Positions 45,557 to 54,876 of a DNA stretch of 64,000 nt are shown here, piece by piece. Both the position numbers and the translations under genes were made by a program. The DNA comes from Rikenellaceae bacterium (GTDB lineage: Bacteria; Bacteroidota; Bacteroidia; Bacteroidales; Rikenellaceae): NCBI GenBank assembly GCA_017463585.1, contig JAFTOX010000018.1, positions 1-64,000 of the forward strand, given 5' to 3'. Within the stretch, counting starts at the first letter, position 1. Each line of letters begins with the position of its first letter. The notes beneath the pieces were generated by a model, which worked only from the letters and a program-made list of their open reading frames with translations, did not search any database and was not told the origin of the DNA.

Positions 45557-45564
45557 CAAAGATA
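45557..45564 (-). promoter_or_regulatory. -7 box of the metallo-hydrolase gene
   Basis: The minus strand reads TATCTTTG (TAnnTTTG), 34 bases before the start codon. Confidence 0.65.
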
Positions 45565-45672
45565 ATAAAATCGGATAAAATTTGCAAACAAAAACTGCAT
45601 TGTGGCTGTTGTTGGGGCGTAATAAAAACGCTTGAAATTGCTTAAAAATTTGGCAAAAAGGAAAATAGTTCC

Positions 45673-45680
45673 TACTTTTG
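45673..45680 (+). promoter_or_regulatory. -7 box of tRNA-Ser
   Basis: TACTTTTG matches TAnnTTTG and ends 4 bases before the tRNA 5' end. Confidence 0.6.
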
Positions 45681-45684
45681 CGGC

Positions 45685-45769
45685 GGAAAGATGGCAGAGT
45701 GGTCGATTGCGGCGGTCTTGAAAACCGTTGAACTGAGAGGTTCCGGGGGTTCGAATCCCTCTCTTTCCG
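45685..45769 (+). tRNA. tRNA-Ser (anticodon TGA)
   Basis: Acceptor arms GGAAAGA and TCTTTCC pair perfectly, with discriminator G. The anticodon loop CTTGAAA within GCGGT/ACCGT gives TGA. A long variable arm (class II, GAACTGAGAGGTTC region) and the T-loop TTCGAAT are present. CCA is not encoded. Confidence 0.95.
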
Positions 45770-45789
45770 CAAGATAAACGAAACAACGA

Positions 45790-45820
45790 GGTGTCGAGAA
45801 ATCGACACCTTTTTGTTTTT
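45790..45820 (+). terminator. Terminator of tRNA-Ser
   Basis: GGTGTCGA pairs with TCGACACC around GAAA, followed by TTTTTGTTTTT. Confidence 0.9.
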
Positions 45821-45822
45821 GG

Positions 45823-46336
45823 ACACTACGCGGACAAATTTATTTGGACGTGTAGTGGCTGAAAACAAAAGCTGGTTGGGTTGTCAACTTTATTGTGAAG
45901 TTTATCTTGTAAGGGCCCCGCGGCGAGCGTAAGGGAAAGACGTTAAGCGCAGCAGACCAACGGTCTGCGGAGTAGTCAATCCCACACGGTCGGACAAATT
46001 TATTTGGACGTGTAGTGGCTGAAAACAAAAGCTGGTTGGGTTGCCAACCTTATTGTGGAGATTATCTTGTAAGTGCCCCGCGGCGAGCGTAAGGGAAAGA
46101 CGTTAAGCGCAGCAGACCAACGGTCTGCGGAGTAGTCAATCCCTCGGGGGTGACACTACGCGGACAAATTTATTTGGACGTGTAGTGGCTGAAAACAAAA
46201 GCTGGTTGGGTTGCCAACCTTATTGTGGAGTTTATCTTGTAAGGTCCCCGCGGCGAGCGTAAGGGAAAAACGTTAAGCGAAGCAGACCAACGGTCTGCGG
46301 AGTAGTCAATCCCACACGGTCGGACAAATTTATTTG
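45823..46336. repeat. Three and a half tandem 160-170 bp non-coding repeats
   Basis: Near-identical units begin (GGACAAATTTATTTGGACG) at 45832, 45992 and 46162, and a broken fourth (GGACAAATTTATTTG) begins at 46322. Spacings are 160, 170 and 160 bases. Each full unit holds a hairpin GCAGACC-AAC-GGTCTGC (45952, 46112 and 46282) and a CAAAT-TT-ATTTG core. The flank before units 1 and 3 is CACTACGCG; that before units 2 and 4 is CACACGGTC. Stop codons occur in the frames I read. Not a CRISPR array and no transposase is present. Confidence 0.9.
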
Positions 46337-46445
46337 CAGATATGTGCCTATAAAATAAGAGCTAAGGAGTTTCCCGCAAATAAAGAAATTTTGTGCTTTT
46401 CTTGCCAATATTTCGCATATATTGGTCGTTTTGAGATAATTTGGC

Positions 46446-46453
46446 TATATTTG
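46446..46453 (+). promoter_or_regulatory. -7 box of the DUF819 gene
   Basis: TATATTTG matches TAnnTTTG, 26 bases before the start codon. Confidence 0.65.
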
Positions 46454-46478
46454 TAGTTTAATAACCCGATTTTAATCT

Positions 46479-47645
46479 ATGATTGCGAAACTGCTGCTCG
46501 TTATTTTCTACTTGCTTGCGCCCGCTGGTGTGTTGTGGGCAACCCGCAAGTTCGATCTTCTTCGCCGACTCGGTCCTGTGCTGACGCTATATATTCTCGG
46601 AGTCGTCGTTGCCAATATCGGAATCTTTCCCTCGGAGCCTGAGGCGCACCGATCGTTCCTCGATTTTCAGGAGAGTGTGTCGGAGATACTTGTGCCGTTG
46701 GCTTTGCCGATGATGCTCTTTGGGTGCAACTTCAAACGATTCTCTGTTGGCAAGAGCCTTAGCGCATTTATTGTGGGCGTTGTTTCGGTTGCGGCGATTG
46801 TAGTGGCGAGCTATCAGATGTTCGCTGAGGAGCTTGGAGCGGAGGCGCCCAAGATGGCGGCATCGTTGGTCGGACAATATACGGGTGGCGCTGCAAACCT
46901 CGCAGCTGTAAAGCAGATGGTGGGATTGAGCACCGAGAGTTTTGTGTTGTTGTCAACGTGCAACCTTATAGTGTCGTTCTTCTATCTGATGTTTCTGATG
47001 GGTGGCGGTGTGGCTATTGCGCGTAAGATTGTCGGTCGAAACGACCATATCGACCAAGAGGTCGTTGTCGATAAAAGTGATGACAATCCGTATCGTGATT
47101 TTGCAAAGCGATCGTCTGTCGTTCAGCTGCTTAAAGTGTTCGTGGCGTCGGTTGTGATTATGGGCGTGTCGGTGGTTGTCGGAACGGTTGCAGGTGGCGA
47201 GTCGGGGATCTCGATGGTGGCGCTGATTTTGACAATTACAACCTTGTCACTGCTGATGACGGCGTCGAAGCAGGTGCGCAGCTGGGATAAAAGCTACGAC
47301 GCAGGTATGTATCTGATTTATGTCTTCTGTCTGGTGATGGCAACGATGGCCGACCTCTCGTCGATCAATTGGGAGCAGAGCCTGTTTGTGCTTATGTTCC
47401 AAGCGGTTATAATCTTCGGCTCGCTCTTTATCACTGTCTTTGCGGCTCGTCCTCTGCGTATCGACGCAGATACCGCTGTGATCACATCAAATACGCTGAT
47501 CAACTCGCCCGTGTGCGTGCCGATGATTGCCGCAACGATGAAGAATCGTGATGTGGTTGTTGTGGGTATTACGAACGGTTTGGCGGGTTATGCCGTTGGC
47601 AACTATCTCGGATATCTGATTTACCAACTTTTGCAGACAATGTAA
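46479..47645 (+). CDS. DUF819-family membrane transporter-like protein
   Basis: A 388-residue polytopic protein with about 10 transmembrane segments. The pattern LGPVLTLYILGVVVANIG, SLVGQYTGGAANLAAVKQ and the C-terminal GLAGYAVGNYLGYLIYQLL fits DUF819 (PF05684), whose two halves resemble sodium-coupled carboxylate transporters. The substrate is unknown. Single gene with its own promoter and a strong shared terminator. Confidence 0.85.
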   Translation: MIAKLLLVIFYLLAPAGVLWATRKFDLLRRLGPVLTLYILGVVVANIGIFPSEPEAHRSFLDFQESVSEILVPLALPMMLFGCNFKRFSVGKSLSAFIVGVVSVAAIVVASYQMFAEELGAEAPKMAASLVGQYTGGAANLAAVKQMVGLSTESFVLLSTCNLIVSFFYLMFLMGGGVAIARKIVGRNDHIDQEVVVDKSDDNPYRDFAKRSSVVQLLKVFVASVVIMGVSVVVGTVAGGESGISMVALILTITTLSLLMTASKQVRSWDKSYDAGMYLIYVFCLVMATMADLSSINWEQSLFVLMFQAVIIFGSLFITVFAARPLRIDADTAVITSNTLINSPVCVPMIAATMKNRDVVVVGITNGLAGYAVGNYLGYLIYQLLQTM

Positions 47646-47661
47646 AAGCCACGTGCAGACA

Positions 47662-47696
47662 AAAAAAAGGAGTGCAGCGAAGCACTCCTTTTTTTG
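47662..47696. terminator. Bidirectional terminator
   Basis: AAGGAGTGC pairs with GCACTCCTT, with A8 before and T7 after. It serves the DUF819 gene (+) and the RNA methyltransferase gene (-), whose stop codon lies directly beside it. Confidence 0.92.
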
Positions 47697-48434
47697 TTAT
47701 CCTCGACGACGGAACTCCGAGCAGACGATCGAGGTGGCGATGGCGACATTGAGCGACTCCGAGCCGTGTCGATCGACGGGGTAGGGTGGAATCAGCAACT
47801 TGTGCGAAACCGTCGCTCCGACCTCGGCACTTACGCCACGTCCCTCGTTGCCCATTACGATTATTCCATTCTGTTTCAGCGTGCTACGATAGATGTTTTC
47901 GCCTTCGAGGAAGGTGCCATAGACCTCCACGCCACGCTTGCGAGCCTCGCGGAGTGTTGCTGCCAAATCCAGATAATGTACTCGCACACGCAGAATCGCA
48001 CCCATCGTTGCCTGCACCACTTTGGGGTTGAAGCAATCGGCCGAATTGGGCGTGCAGATGATGTCGCTGATACCAAACCAATCGGCCAAACGAATGATCG
48101 TGCCCATATTGCCGGGATTCTGAACCTCGTCAAGCGCCAGCACCAATCCGCGCTCGGCCTCCGCGAGGTCGAATTTGTAGTGGGGTATCTCGACTACGGC
48201 AACCGTGTCCGACGGGGTTTTGAGCAGCGACAATCGCTCCAACTCTTTGGCGGTTGCGTGCTCGAAAGCGGGGTGTGCGAACTCGCGCGACGAGTAGATG
48301 TTGCGCACGCGGAGCGACGAGGCGGCAATCTCGCCAACGAGCTTTGCGCCCTCGGCTACGAACAATCCCGTTTCGGTGCGGGCGCGTTTGTCTGCCAGCG
48401 AGCGAACAAGTTGAATATCAGCGCGTGTAATCAT
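47697..48434 (-). CDS. SpoU/TrmH-family RNA methyltransferase
   Basis: A 245-residue SPOUT enzyme for 2'-O-methylation of rRNA or tRNA. An N-terminal L30e-like substrate domain (about 1-90) precedes the knotted catalytic domain with motif 1 LDEVQNPGNMGTIIRLADWFG, motif 2 IVMGNEGRGVS and motif 3 SLNVAIATSIVCSEF. The two-domain layout is closer to rRNA methyltransferases (RlmB/TsnR type) than to TrmH proper. It starts 3 bases after tsaD and is co-transcribed. Confidence 0.92.
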   Translation of the reverse strand: MITRADIQLVRSLADKRARTETGLFVAEGAKLVGEIAASSLRVRNIYSSREFAHPAFEHATAKELERLSLLKTPSDTVAVVEIPHYKFDLAEAERGLVLALDEVQNPGNMGTIIRLADWFGISDIICTPNSADCFNPKVVQATMGAILRVRVHYLDLAATLREARKRGVEVYGTFLEGENIYRSTLKQNGIIVMGNEGRGVSAEVGATVSHKLLIPPYPVDRHGSESLNVAIATSIVCSEFRRRG

Positions 48435-48437
48435 TGT

Positions 48438-49502
48438 CTATTCCTCCTCTTTCGGAGCGATCTGCTCGTTGTGAATCTGCAACAACTCTTCGAGTCGAGC
48501 TACGGGAGTGGTATCGAGCGAGGCGAAGTGTCCCGTCTGGTAACGGTAGTAGCCCGAAATGGCAATCATCGCAGCGTTGTCGGTCGTAAATTTGCGCTCG
48601 GGAATAAACGTGCGCCAGCCACGACGGCGTCCCTCCTCGGCAACGGCGTTGCGCAGACCTGAGTTGGCCGAAACACCACCTGCAATGGCAATATCTTTGA
48701 TTCGATAGTGCTTGGCGGCTTTGACTAACTTATTGAGTAGTATGTCGATAATCGTCTTTTGCAGCGATGCGCAGAGGTCGGCCTTGCGACGCTCGATAAA
48801 TGTCGGATCGACCGCCATCTCGTCGCGCAACGTATAGAGGAACGAAGTCTTCAAACCGCTGAACGAGTAGTCGAAACCCTCCATTCGCGGCTTTGCGAAT
48901 TTGATCGAATCGGGATCGCCCTCGGCTGCCAAACGGTCAATTACGGGACCACCGGGGTAGGGCAGACCCATCACTTTGGCGCACTTGTCGAAGGCCTCGC
49001 CCGCAGCGTCGTCGATCGTGGTGCCGACGATCTCCATTTCGAGCGGCGAATTGACCTTAACGATCTGAGTATGACCGCCACTGACGAGCAGACAGAGGAA
49101 CGGGAATTCGGGGTGTGGAACCTCCGCATCGGGCAGGTCGATAAAATGCGAAAGGATATGACCTTGCAGGTGATTGACCTCGACGAGCGGTATGTTGTTT
49201 GCTATCGACAGACCCTTGGCGAACGACACACCGACGAGCAGCGAGCCGAGCAGACCCGGACCGCGCGTGAATGCGATGGCGTCCACCTCGTCGAGGGTCA
49301 CACCTGCCTGACGCAGAGCGGTATCGACGACGGGAATAATGTTCTGTTGGTGTGCGCGTGAGGCCAATTCGGGAATCACACCGCCGTACTGTTCGTGTAC
49401 GGCTTGCGAGGCGATGACGTTCGAAAGCAGCACACGGTCACGTACAACGGCAGCCGAAGTGTCGTCGCACGAAGATTCTATTCCTAAGATTGTAATATTC
49501 AT
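48438..49502 (-). CDS. tsaD: tRNA threonylcarbamoyladenosine transferase TsaD
   Basis: A 354-residue ASKHA-fold protein that attaches the threonylcarbamoyl group to A37 of ANN-decoding tRNAs. Family features: ILGIESSCDDTSAA at the N-terminus, the metal-binding NHLQGHILSH (near residue 114), PGLLGSLLVG, AGGVSANSGLR and DNAAMIAISG. Length is normal. Its -7 box ends only 5 bases before the ATG, so the mRNA may be nearly leaderless. Confidence 0.97.
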   Translation of the reverse strand: MNITILGIESSCDDTSAAVVRDRVLLSNVIASQAVHEQYGGVIPELASRAHQQNIIPVVDTALRQAGVTLDEVDAIAFTRGPGLLGSLLVGVSFAKGLSIANNIPLVEVNHLQGHILSHFIDLPDAEVPHPEFPFLCLLVSGGHTQIVKVNSPLEMEIVGTTIDDAAGEAFDKCAKVMGLPYPGGPVIDRLAAEGDPDSIKFAKPRMEGFDYSFSGLKTSFLYTLRDEMAVDPTFIERRKADLCASLQKTIIDILLNKLVKAAKHYRIKDIAIAGGVSANSGLRNAVAEEGRRRGWRTFIPERKFTTDNAAMIAISGYYRYQTGHFASLDTTPVARLEELLQIHNEQIAPKEEE

Positions 49503-49506
49503 ATTG

Positions 49507-49514
49507 CAAAATTA
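49507..49514 (-). promoter_or_regulatory. -7 box of tsaD
   Basis: The minus strand reads TAATTTTG (TAnnTTTG), just 4 bases from the tsaD start codon. Confidence 0.5.
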
Positions 49515-49526
49515 GCTAAAAATGCT

Positions 49527-49534
49527 TAACTTTG
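49527..49534 (+). promoter_or_regulatory. -7 box of tamB
   Basis: TAACTTTG matches TAnnTTTG, 21 bases before the tamB start, back to back with the tsaD promoter. Confidence 0.6.
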
Positions 49535-49555
49535 TAAGTTAATAATCGACATTTA

Positions 49556-52500
49556 ATGCGCAAAGGTATAAAAATATTGGGTTATATCGTATCGACACTA
49601 CTTTTGGTGACGATAATTCTGCCTTTGACCTTGTCGGTTTTGATCAATATCGGGGCGATTCAGAACCTTGCGGTTGATGCTGCGGCGCGCTTTGCCTCGA
49701 ACAAATTGGGTACGACCGTTCGGGTCGATCACGTCGATTTGGGTCTGTTCAACCGTTTGCAGGTTGAAGGTTTCTATGTTGAAGATTATCAGGGTGATAC
49801 ATTGTTATATGCACGTCAGGTCGAGACGGGAATCACCTCGTTCAAACCACTGACGCTGGGCGTTGCGAAGGTCGATGGCGCACTGCTGCGATTGGCACAG
49901 ACACCCGACGATGAGATCAATATCAAACAAGTGGTCGACCATTTGCGCGGTAAGGGCGAAGGAAATTTCCGTATGGCGATCAATCGTGCCGAGGTTTCCA
50001 ATTTCCGATTCGAGCTGTTCCGCAACGATACCACACATCGTGGTCGTGGCGGAATTGATTGGGCGGCAATGCAAATCTACAACGCTGAGGTTGAGGGTCG
50101 TGATTTCTTGATCGACGGCGATTCGATTGCAGTGCGACTGGATCGAATGGAGTTCGACGAGCGAAGCGGAATCCACATCGACGACGTTTCGACCGATTGG
50201 TTGTCGGTGGTGTCGGGACGTATGCGCTTTGCCGATCTGCATTTGCAGTCGGGCGCAACCGAGATCAATATGCCGATGCTGACCATTATCGGCAACGGTT
50301 GGGAGGAGTACTCGGACTACATCAACAAGGTTGTGATGGATATCACGGCCGAGGATTCACATATCGACTTTGCAACGATTGGCTACTTTGCGCCGCAGAT
50401 TGCCCATTGGAAGACTCAACTCTCGAACGTTGAACTGCACGGACGAGGCACGGTGGCCGATATGGAGGGACGTGTGGAACACGTCGAGCTGGCGGAGCAG
50501 ACAACGGCGGCGTTGGATTTTCGTATGGTGGGTCTGCCCGAGGTGGAGCGTACACGCTTTACGTTTGATATTGAGCGACTTTCGACCAATATCGACGATG
50601 CAATGGCGGTGATGACCGACCTGACGGGACGAGCACTGCCCTCGAAGTTGCAGACGATGTTGGCTCGTGCCGAGCAGATCAATCTCACGGGCGAGTTCGA
50701 TGGTCGCTTGAAGGCGTTCAATGCCGAGGCGGTGCTCTCGACGGCGCTGGGTGCTCTCGACGGTCGAATGGTGATGGCCAACGGTGGCGCGAAGGGTCGC
50801 AGTAGCTTCACGGGCGATGTGGCGACCACGAATTTCGATTTGGCGGGTCTGCTGGCGATGAAGAAGCTGGGACGTGTGAGCCTCGCTGCCAATTTGGACG
50901 GTGAGATGGGCGGTGGTCAGTTCCGTGCAAATATCGATGGACGTGTGCCTCTGCTCGATTTCAATGACTATCGCTACGACTCGATTTCGCTGCGAGGTAA
51001 GATTGATAACCGCCGCTTTGCTGGCGTTGTTGGTAGCGACGATCATAACCTCGATTTCGATTTCAATGGTGAGGTCGATTTCAATGGCGAGGTGCCTCGT
51101 TACGATTTTGCTTTGGATTTGGACCGTGCCGATCTGCACGCACTTAACTTCAACCAGCGCGACTCGTTGTCGGTGCTCGGTGCGCGTATTAAGGCCAATG
51201 GCTCGGGCAATTCGATTGACAATCTGAACGGTACGTTGGTGATCAACGAGGCAGAGTACATCGGTATGAAGGATACGATCCGTACCTCGGCAATGCAGCT
51301 GCTCGGACGAAACAACGAGGCGGGCAAGTACCTGCAACTGACCTCCGATTTTGTCGATGCTACGTTCCGTAGTCGATTGAGTTACAAGACTATATTCGAA
51401 TATTTGAAGGACGGATTCTTTGCCTATCTGCCCTCGTTGGCTCACGGCGAAGGTCACGTTCATCGCCACGCAACCGACGAGATTGGTAGCGTCGAGCGTT
51501 ACTCGCTGTTGTCGGTCAATTTGAAGAATACCTCTAAGCTGACCGAGGCGATTCTGTCGGGATTGCAGATTGCCGACGGAACGGATCTCTCGGTGATGTT
51601 CAATACCGATAACGACCGCTTTACGCTCAAATTGACATCAGATTACATCGAACGTAACAATATGATGGCTACCAAGATCAATCTGAATGCCAATAATAGC
51701 TACGACTCGTTGGCTCTGTACTTGCGTTCGGAGGATCTCTATCTGCGTCAGTTGCATATGCCCGATCTGTCGGTGCAGGCGGGTGCGAAGAACAACCGAG
51801 TGTCGCTCTCGGCCGGATTCAACAATGTGGCGCAATCGGTGTCGGCTCTGCTGGGTATCGATGCGGTGTTGTCACGCAATGACGATGGCTCGCGTCGCAT
51901 TGCGATTGACCTGAAACCGTCGAATGTGCGTCAGGGCGACCAGACGTGGTACATTGGAGCAAACAAGATTATCTACAATCCGAAGAATATTTCGATCAAT
52001 CGCTTTATGGTGCGCAACGATGAGCAGTCGTTGATGCTCGATGGCGTGGCGTCGCAGCAGATGGCCGACTCGGTGGTGCTGACGCTACGTAATTTCGACC
52101 TTGCACCCGTGACGCAGTTGCTCGAAAGTATTGGTGGTTACCGTATTGAGGGTACGAGCGACGGTCGTGCGGTGATGCACTCGGCATTGAAGGGTGGTCG
52201 AATCGACGGTAATGTGTCGCTCGATGGGGTTGAGGTGAACGACGTAGCGGTGCCGCCGTTGCAGGTGCTGGCACGTTGGGATATGCAGCGCAACCGTGCA
52301 CGATTGCTGCTGGCCGACCGCCAGAAGCAGGATACAGTGATACGTGGTTACTACGCTCCCGACTCGAAGCGTTACTTTATCGAGGCGGGTATCGATAAGA
52401 TCCCAATGCGACTAATCGAGCCCTTCCTGACGGGTGTAATTTCGGGCACGAAGGGAACGGCCGACGCTAAGTTGCAATTTATGGGACGTGGGCGTGAGGC

Positions 52501-54091
52501 CGATCTGAGCGGTACGATCGAGGTCGATAGCCTGCGCTCGACGATCGACTTTACGGGTGTCGAGTATTCGATTCCGACGGCCAAGATCGAGGTGGCGAAG
52601 AATCGCTTTACGCTGCCCGCCACACGCTTCTACGACCGTGACGGCAATAGCGGTACGGCCGAGATGTTGCTCGATCTGAGCCATTTGTCGAACATTGCGT
52701 TCGATATTGTCGCACGTCCAAACCAAATGCTGGTTATGGATACCGACGAGAAGGATAACGAATTGTTCTATGGTACGATCTTCGGCACAGGCTCGGCACG
52801 AATCTCGGGCGACAAGATGGGTGTCAAGATGGATATCGCCGCCACGACCGACGACAATTCGCAATTCTTCCTGCCGCTGAGTGGTGCGTCGAACATCTCG
52901 AAGGCCGATTTCGTGGTGTTCCGTTCGCCCCGAATGAGAACCGATACGACGATGACCTACTTGGCACGCAAGAAGATGATGTACGAGCGTCGTCAGCGTC
53001 AGCGCACGAGCAGCGGTAGCAATATGGATATCTCGATGGCGGTCAATGTGCGTCCCAATGCAGAGTTCCAGCTGGTGATCGACCCGACGGTGGGCGATAT
53101 CATTCGTGGTCGCGGTGAAGGTACGCTCAATATGCACATCAACCCGCGTAGTGGCGTGTTCGATATGTATGGCGACTGCGAGATTACGGAGGGTAGCTAT
53201 CTGTTTACGCTGCAAAATGTTGTCAATAAGAAGTTTACTATCGACGCGGGTAGTACGATCCAATGGAGTGGCGACCCGCTCGACGCGATGTTGAATATCC
53301 GCGCGATCTACCAAATCAAGACCTCGTTGCAACCGCTCATTGGCTCGACCTCGGCGTCGGGATCGGGTGGCGCACGCTCGCCGGTCGATTGTATCATCAA
53401 TCTGACCGACCGCTTGTCAAATCCGACGGTGACGTTCGGTATCGAGGTGCCTAATGCCGATACCGAGGTGCAGAACGTGGTGAGCAATATGCTCAACACG
53501 CAGGAGGAGATTGCCAATCAGTTCATCTATCTGCTGATTTTCAATAGCTTTATGAACGAGTCGGGCACTAACGGTGCGGCGAACTTCGGTGCGGTGGGTA
53601 CAGCAACTACGGGCTTTGAGTTGCTGTCGAACCAGCTGAGCAATTGGCTCTCGACCGACGATTTGAGCTTTATCGTGCGTTATCGTCCTTCGACCGAGAT
53701 GAGTGGCGACGAGTTCGACTTGGGATTCTCGAAGAGCTTGATTAGCAACCGTTTGCTGGTTGAGGTCGAGGGTAATTATGTGTCGGATCGTAGCACGGTG
53801 AGTGGTCAAAACAGCAACTTGATGGGCGAGGCCTATATCACCTGGCTGATCGACCGTGCAGGCAATTTGAAGTTGCGCGGATTCACGCAGACGATCGACC
53901 GTTTCGACGAGAACCAGGGTCTGCAAGAGAGCGGTATAGGTATCTATTACAAGGAGGATTTTAGCAATTTCCGCGATATTGTGCGCAATTTTAAGGAACG
54001 TTTTGCTAATTTTGGCAAGCGAAAACGCGAAAAACGAGCCGCCGAGGAGGCTCAACGGGCTGAGAACGAGGAGGTAACAACCGAACAATAA
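49556..54091 (+). CDS. tamB: TamB/DUF490-family translocation and assembly protein
   Basis: A 1511-residue AsmA-like protein. The N-terminal membrane anchor (about 5-30) is followed by more than 1000 residues of repetitive beta-strands forming a long periplasmic groove. The C-terminal DUF490 region (about 1100-1460) includes the stretch YLFTLQNVVNKKFTIDAGST and ends in an Arg/Glu-rich tail. TamB-like proteins link inner and outer membranes in barrel assembly or lipid transport. No tamA is adjacent; the next genes are exbB, exbD and tonB. Confidence 0.93.
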   Translation: MRKGIKILGYIVSTLLLVTIILPLTLSVLINIGAIQNLAVDAAARFASNKLGTTVRVDHVDLGLFNRLQVEGFYVEDYQGDTLLYARQVETGITSFKPLTLGVAKVDGALLRLAQTPDDEINIKQVVDHLRGKGEGNFRMAINRAEVSNFRFELFRNDTTHRGRGGIDWAAMQIYNAEVEGRDFLIDGDSIAVRLDRMEFDERSGIHIDDVSTDWLSVVSGRMRFADLHLQSGATEINMPMLTIIGNGWEEYSDYINKVVMDITAEDSHIDFATIGYFAPQIAHWKTQLSNVELHGRGTVADMEGRVEHVELAEQTTAALDFRMVGLPEVERTRFTFDIERLSTNIDDAMAVMTDLTGRALPSKLQTMLARAEQINLTGEFDGRLKAFNAEAVLSTALGALDGRMVMANGGAKGRSSFTGDVATTNFDLAGLLAMKKLGRVSLAANLDGEMGGGQFRANIDGRVPLLDFNDYRYDSISLRGKIDNRRFAGVVGSDDHNLDFDFNGEVDFNGEVPRYDFALDLDRADLHALNFNQRDSLSVLGARIKANGSGNSIDNLNGTLVINEAEYIGMKDTIRTSAMQLLGRNNEAGKYLQLTSDFVDATFRSRLSYKTIFEYLKDGFFAYLPSLAHGEGHVHRHATDEIGSVERYSLLSVNLKNTSKLTEAILSGLQIADGTDLSVMFNTDNDRFTLKLTSDYIERNNMMATKINLNANNSYDSLALYLRSEDLYLRQLHMPDLSVQAGAKNNRVSLSAGFNNVAQSVSALLGIDAVLSRNDDGSRRIAIDLKPSNVRQGDQTWYIGANKIIYNPKNISINRFMVRNDEQSLMLDGVASQQMADSVVLTLRNFDLAPVTQLLESIGGYRIEGTSDGRAVMHSALKGGRIDGNVSLDGVEVNDVAVPPLQVLARWDMQRNRARLLLADRQKQDTVIRGYYAPDSKRYFIEAGIDKIPMRLIEPFLTGVISGTKGTADAKLQFMGRGREADLSGTIEVDSLRSTIDFTGVEYSIPTAKIEVAKNRFTLPATRFYDRDGNSGTAEMLLDLSHLSNIAFDIVARPNQMLVMDTDEKDNELFYGTIFGTGSARISGDKMGVKMDIAATTDDNSQFFLPLSGASNISKADFVVFRSPRMRTDTTMTYLARKKMMYERRQRQRTSSGSNMDISMAVNVRPNAEFQLVIDPTVGDIIRGRGEGTLNMHINPRSGVFDMYGDCEITEGSYLFTLQNVVNKKFTIDAGSTIQWSGDPLDAMLNIRAIYQIKTSLQPLIGSTSASGSGGARSPVDCIINLTDRLSNPTVTFGIEVPNADTEVQNVVSNMLNTQEEIANQFIYLLIFNSFMNESGTNGAANFGAVGTATTGFELLSNQLSNWLSTDDLSFIVRYRPSTEMSGDEFDLGFSKSLISNRLLVEVEGNYVSDRSTVSGQNSNLMGEAYITWLIDRAGNLKLRGFTQTIDRFDENQGLQESGIGIYYKEDFSNFRDIVRNFKERFANFGKRKREKRAAEEAQRAENEEVTTEQ

Positions 54092-54177
54092 ATCGGAGCC
54101 GAGAATCGTTATTGGTATAATAAACAGAGTAAATACTAAAAAGAATAAATAAGAAACTAAAAACACACTAAAAAACT

Positions 54178-54870
54178 ATGAGTCTATTTTTGCAGGCTGC
54201 TGAGGCAGCACAGGCAGTACAAGAGGTAGCTGCCGAGGAGAGCGTTCGTATGGGACTTTGGGAACTCTTCACCAAGGGTGGTTGGCTGATGTGGCCGTTG
54301 TTGGCGCTTGGAGGCGTTACGGTCTTTATCTTCGTTGAACGTTGGCTGGCGATCCGCAAGGCGTCGGGTCTGGATATGAACTTTATGAACCGTATCCGCG
54401 ACTTTATTGTCGATGGCAAGATTGCAGCGGCAATCGACCTCTGCAAGAGCACCGATACCCCCATTGCACGTATGATCGAGAAGGGTATCGAGCGTATCGG
54501 TCGCCCGATGAGCGACGTGCAGAACGCTATCGAGAACGTGGCTAACTTGGAGGTGTCGAAGCTCGAAAATGGTCTGCCCTATTTGGCAATGATCTCGGGT
54601 GGTGCGCCGATGATCGGTTTCTTGGGTACGGTACTCGGTATGGTTCAGACCTTTATGGATATGTCGGCAGCAGGTGGTACGGTCGATATGTCGATCTTGG
54701 CGTCGGGTATGTACGTGGCAATGGTAACGACGGTTGCCGGTCTGATCGTGGGTATTCCCGCCTACTTCGGCTATAACTATCTGGTTGCGCGTATCGAGAA
54801 GTTGGTGTTCCAGATGGAGGCTAACTCGATCGCATTTATGGATATTTTGAATCAACCCGTTCAGAAATAA
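54178..54870 (+). CDS. exbB: ExbB/TolQ/MotA-family proton channel protein
   Basis: A 230-residue inner-membrane protein with three transmembrane helices (about 38-56, 145-170, 182-205). The family region GGAPMIGFLGTVLGMVQTF (about 142-160) is intact. With the ExbD and TonB genes directly downstream it forms the energy-transducing complex that drives TonB-dependent transporters such as the SusC-like protein in this window. An 86-base AT-rich gap after tamB lacks an obvious terminator. Confidence 0.95.
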   Translation: MSLFLQAAEAAQAVQEVAAEESVRMGLWELFTKGGWLMWPLLALGGVTVFIFVERWLAIRKASGLDMNFMNRIRDFIVDGKIAAAIDLCKSTDTPIARMIEKGIERIGRPMSDVQNAIENVANLEVSKLENGLPYLAMISGGAPMIGFLGTVLGMVQTFMDMSAAGGTVDMSILASGMYVAMVTTVAGLIVGIPAYFGYNYLVARIEKLVFQMEANSIAFMDILNQPVQK

Positions 54871-54876
54871 AGCGTT

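Noticed and set aside
45832..46336. CRISPR array
   Set aside because: The units are 160-170 bp and near-identical throughout. There are no short repeats with unique spacers and no cas genes.
45832..46336. Tandem integration (attachment) sites at the 3' end of tRNA-Ser
   Set aside because: The repeats do not contain the tRNA 3' sequence and no integrase is near.
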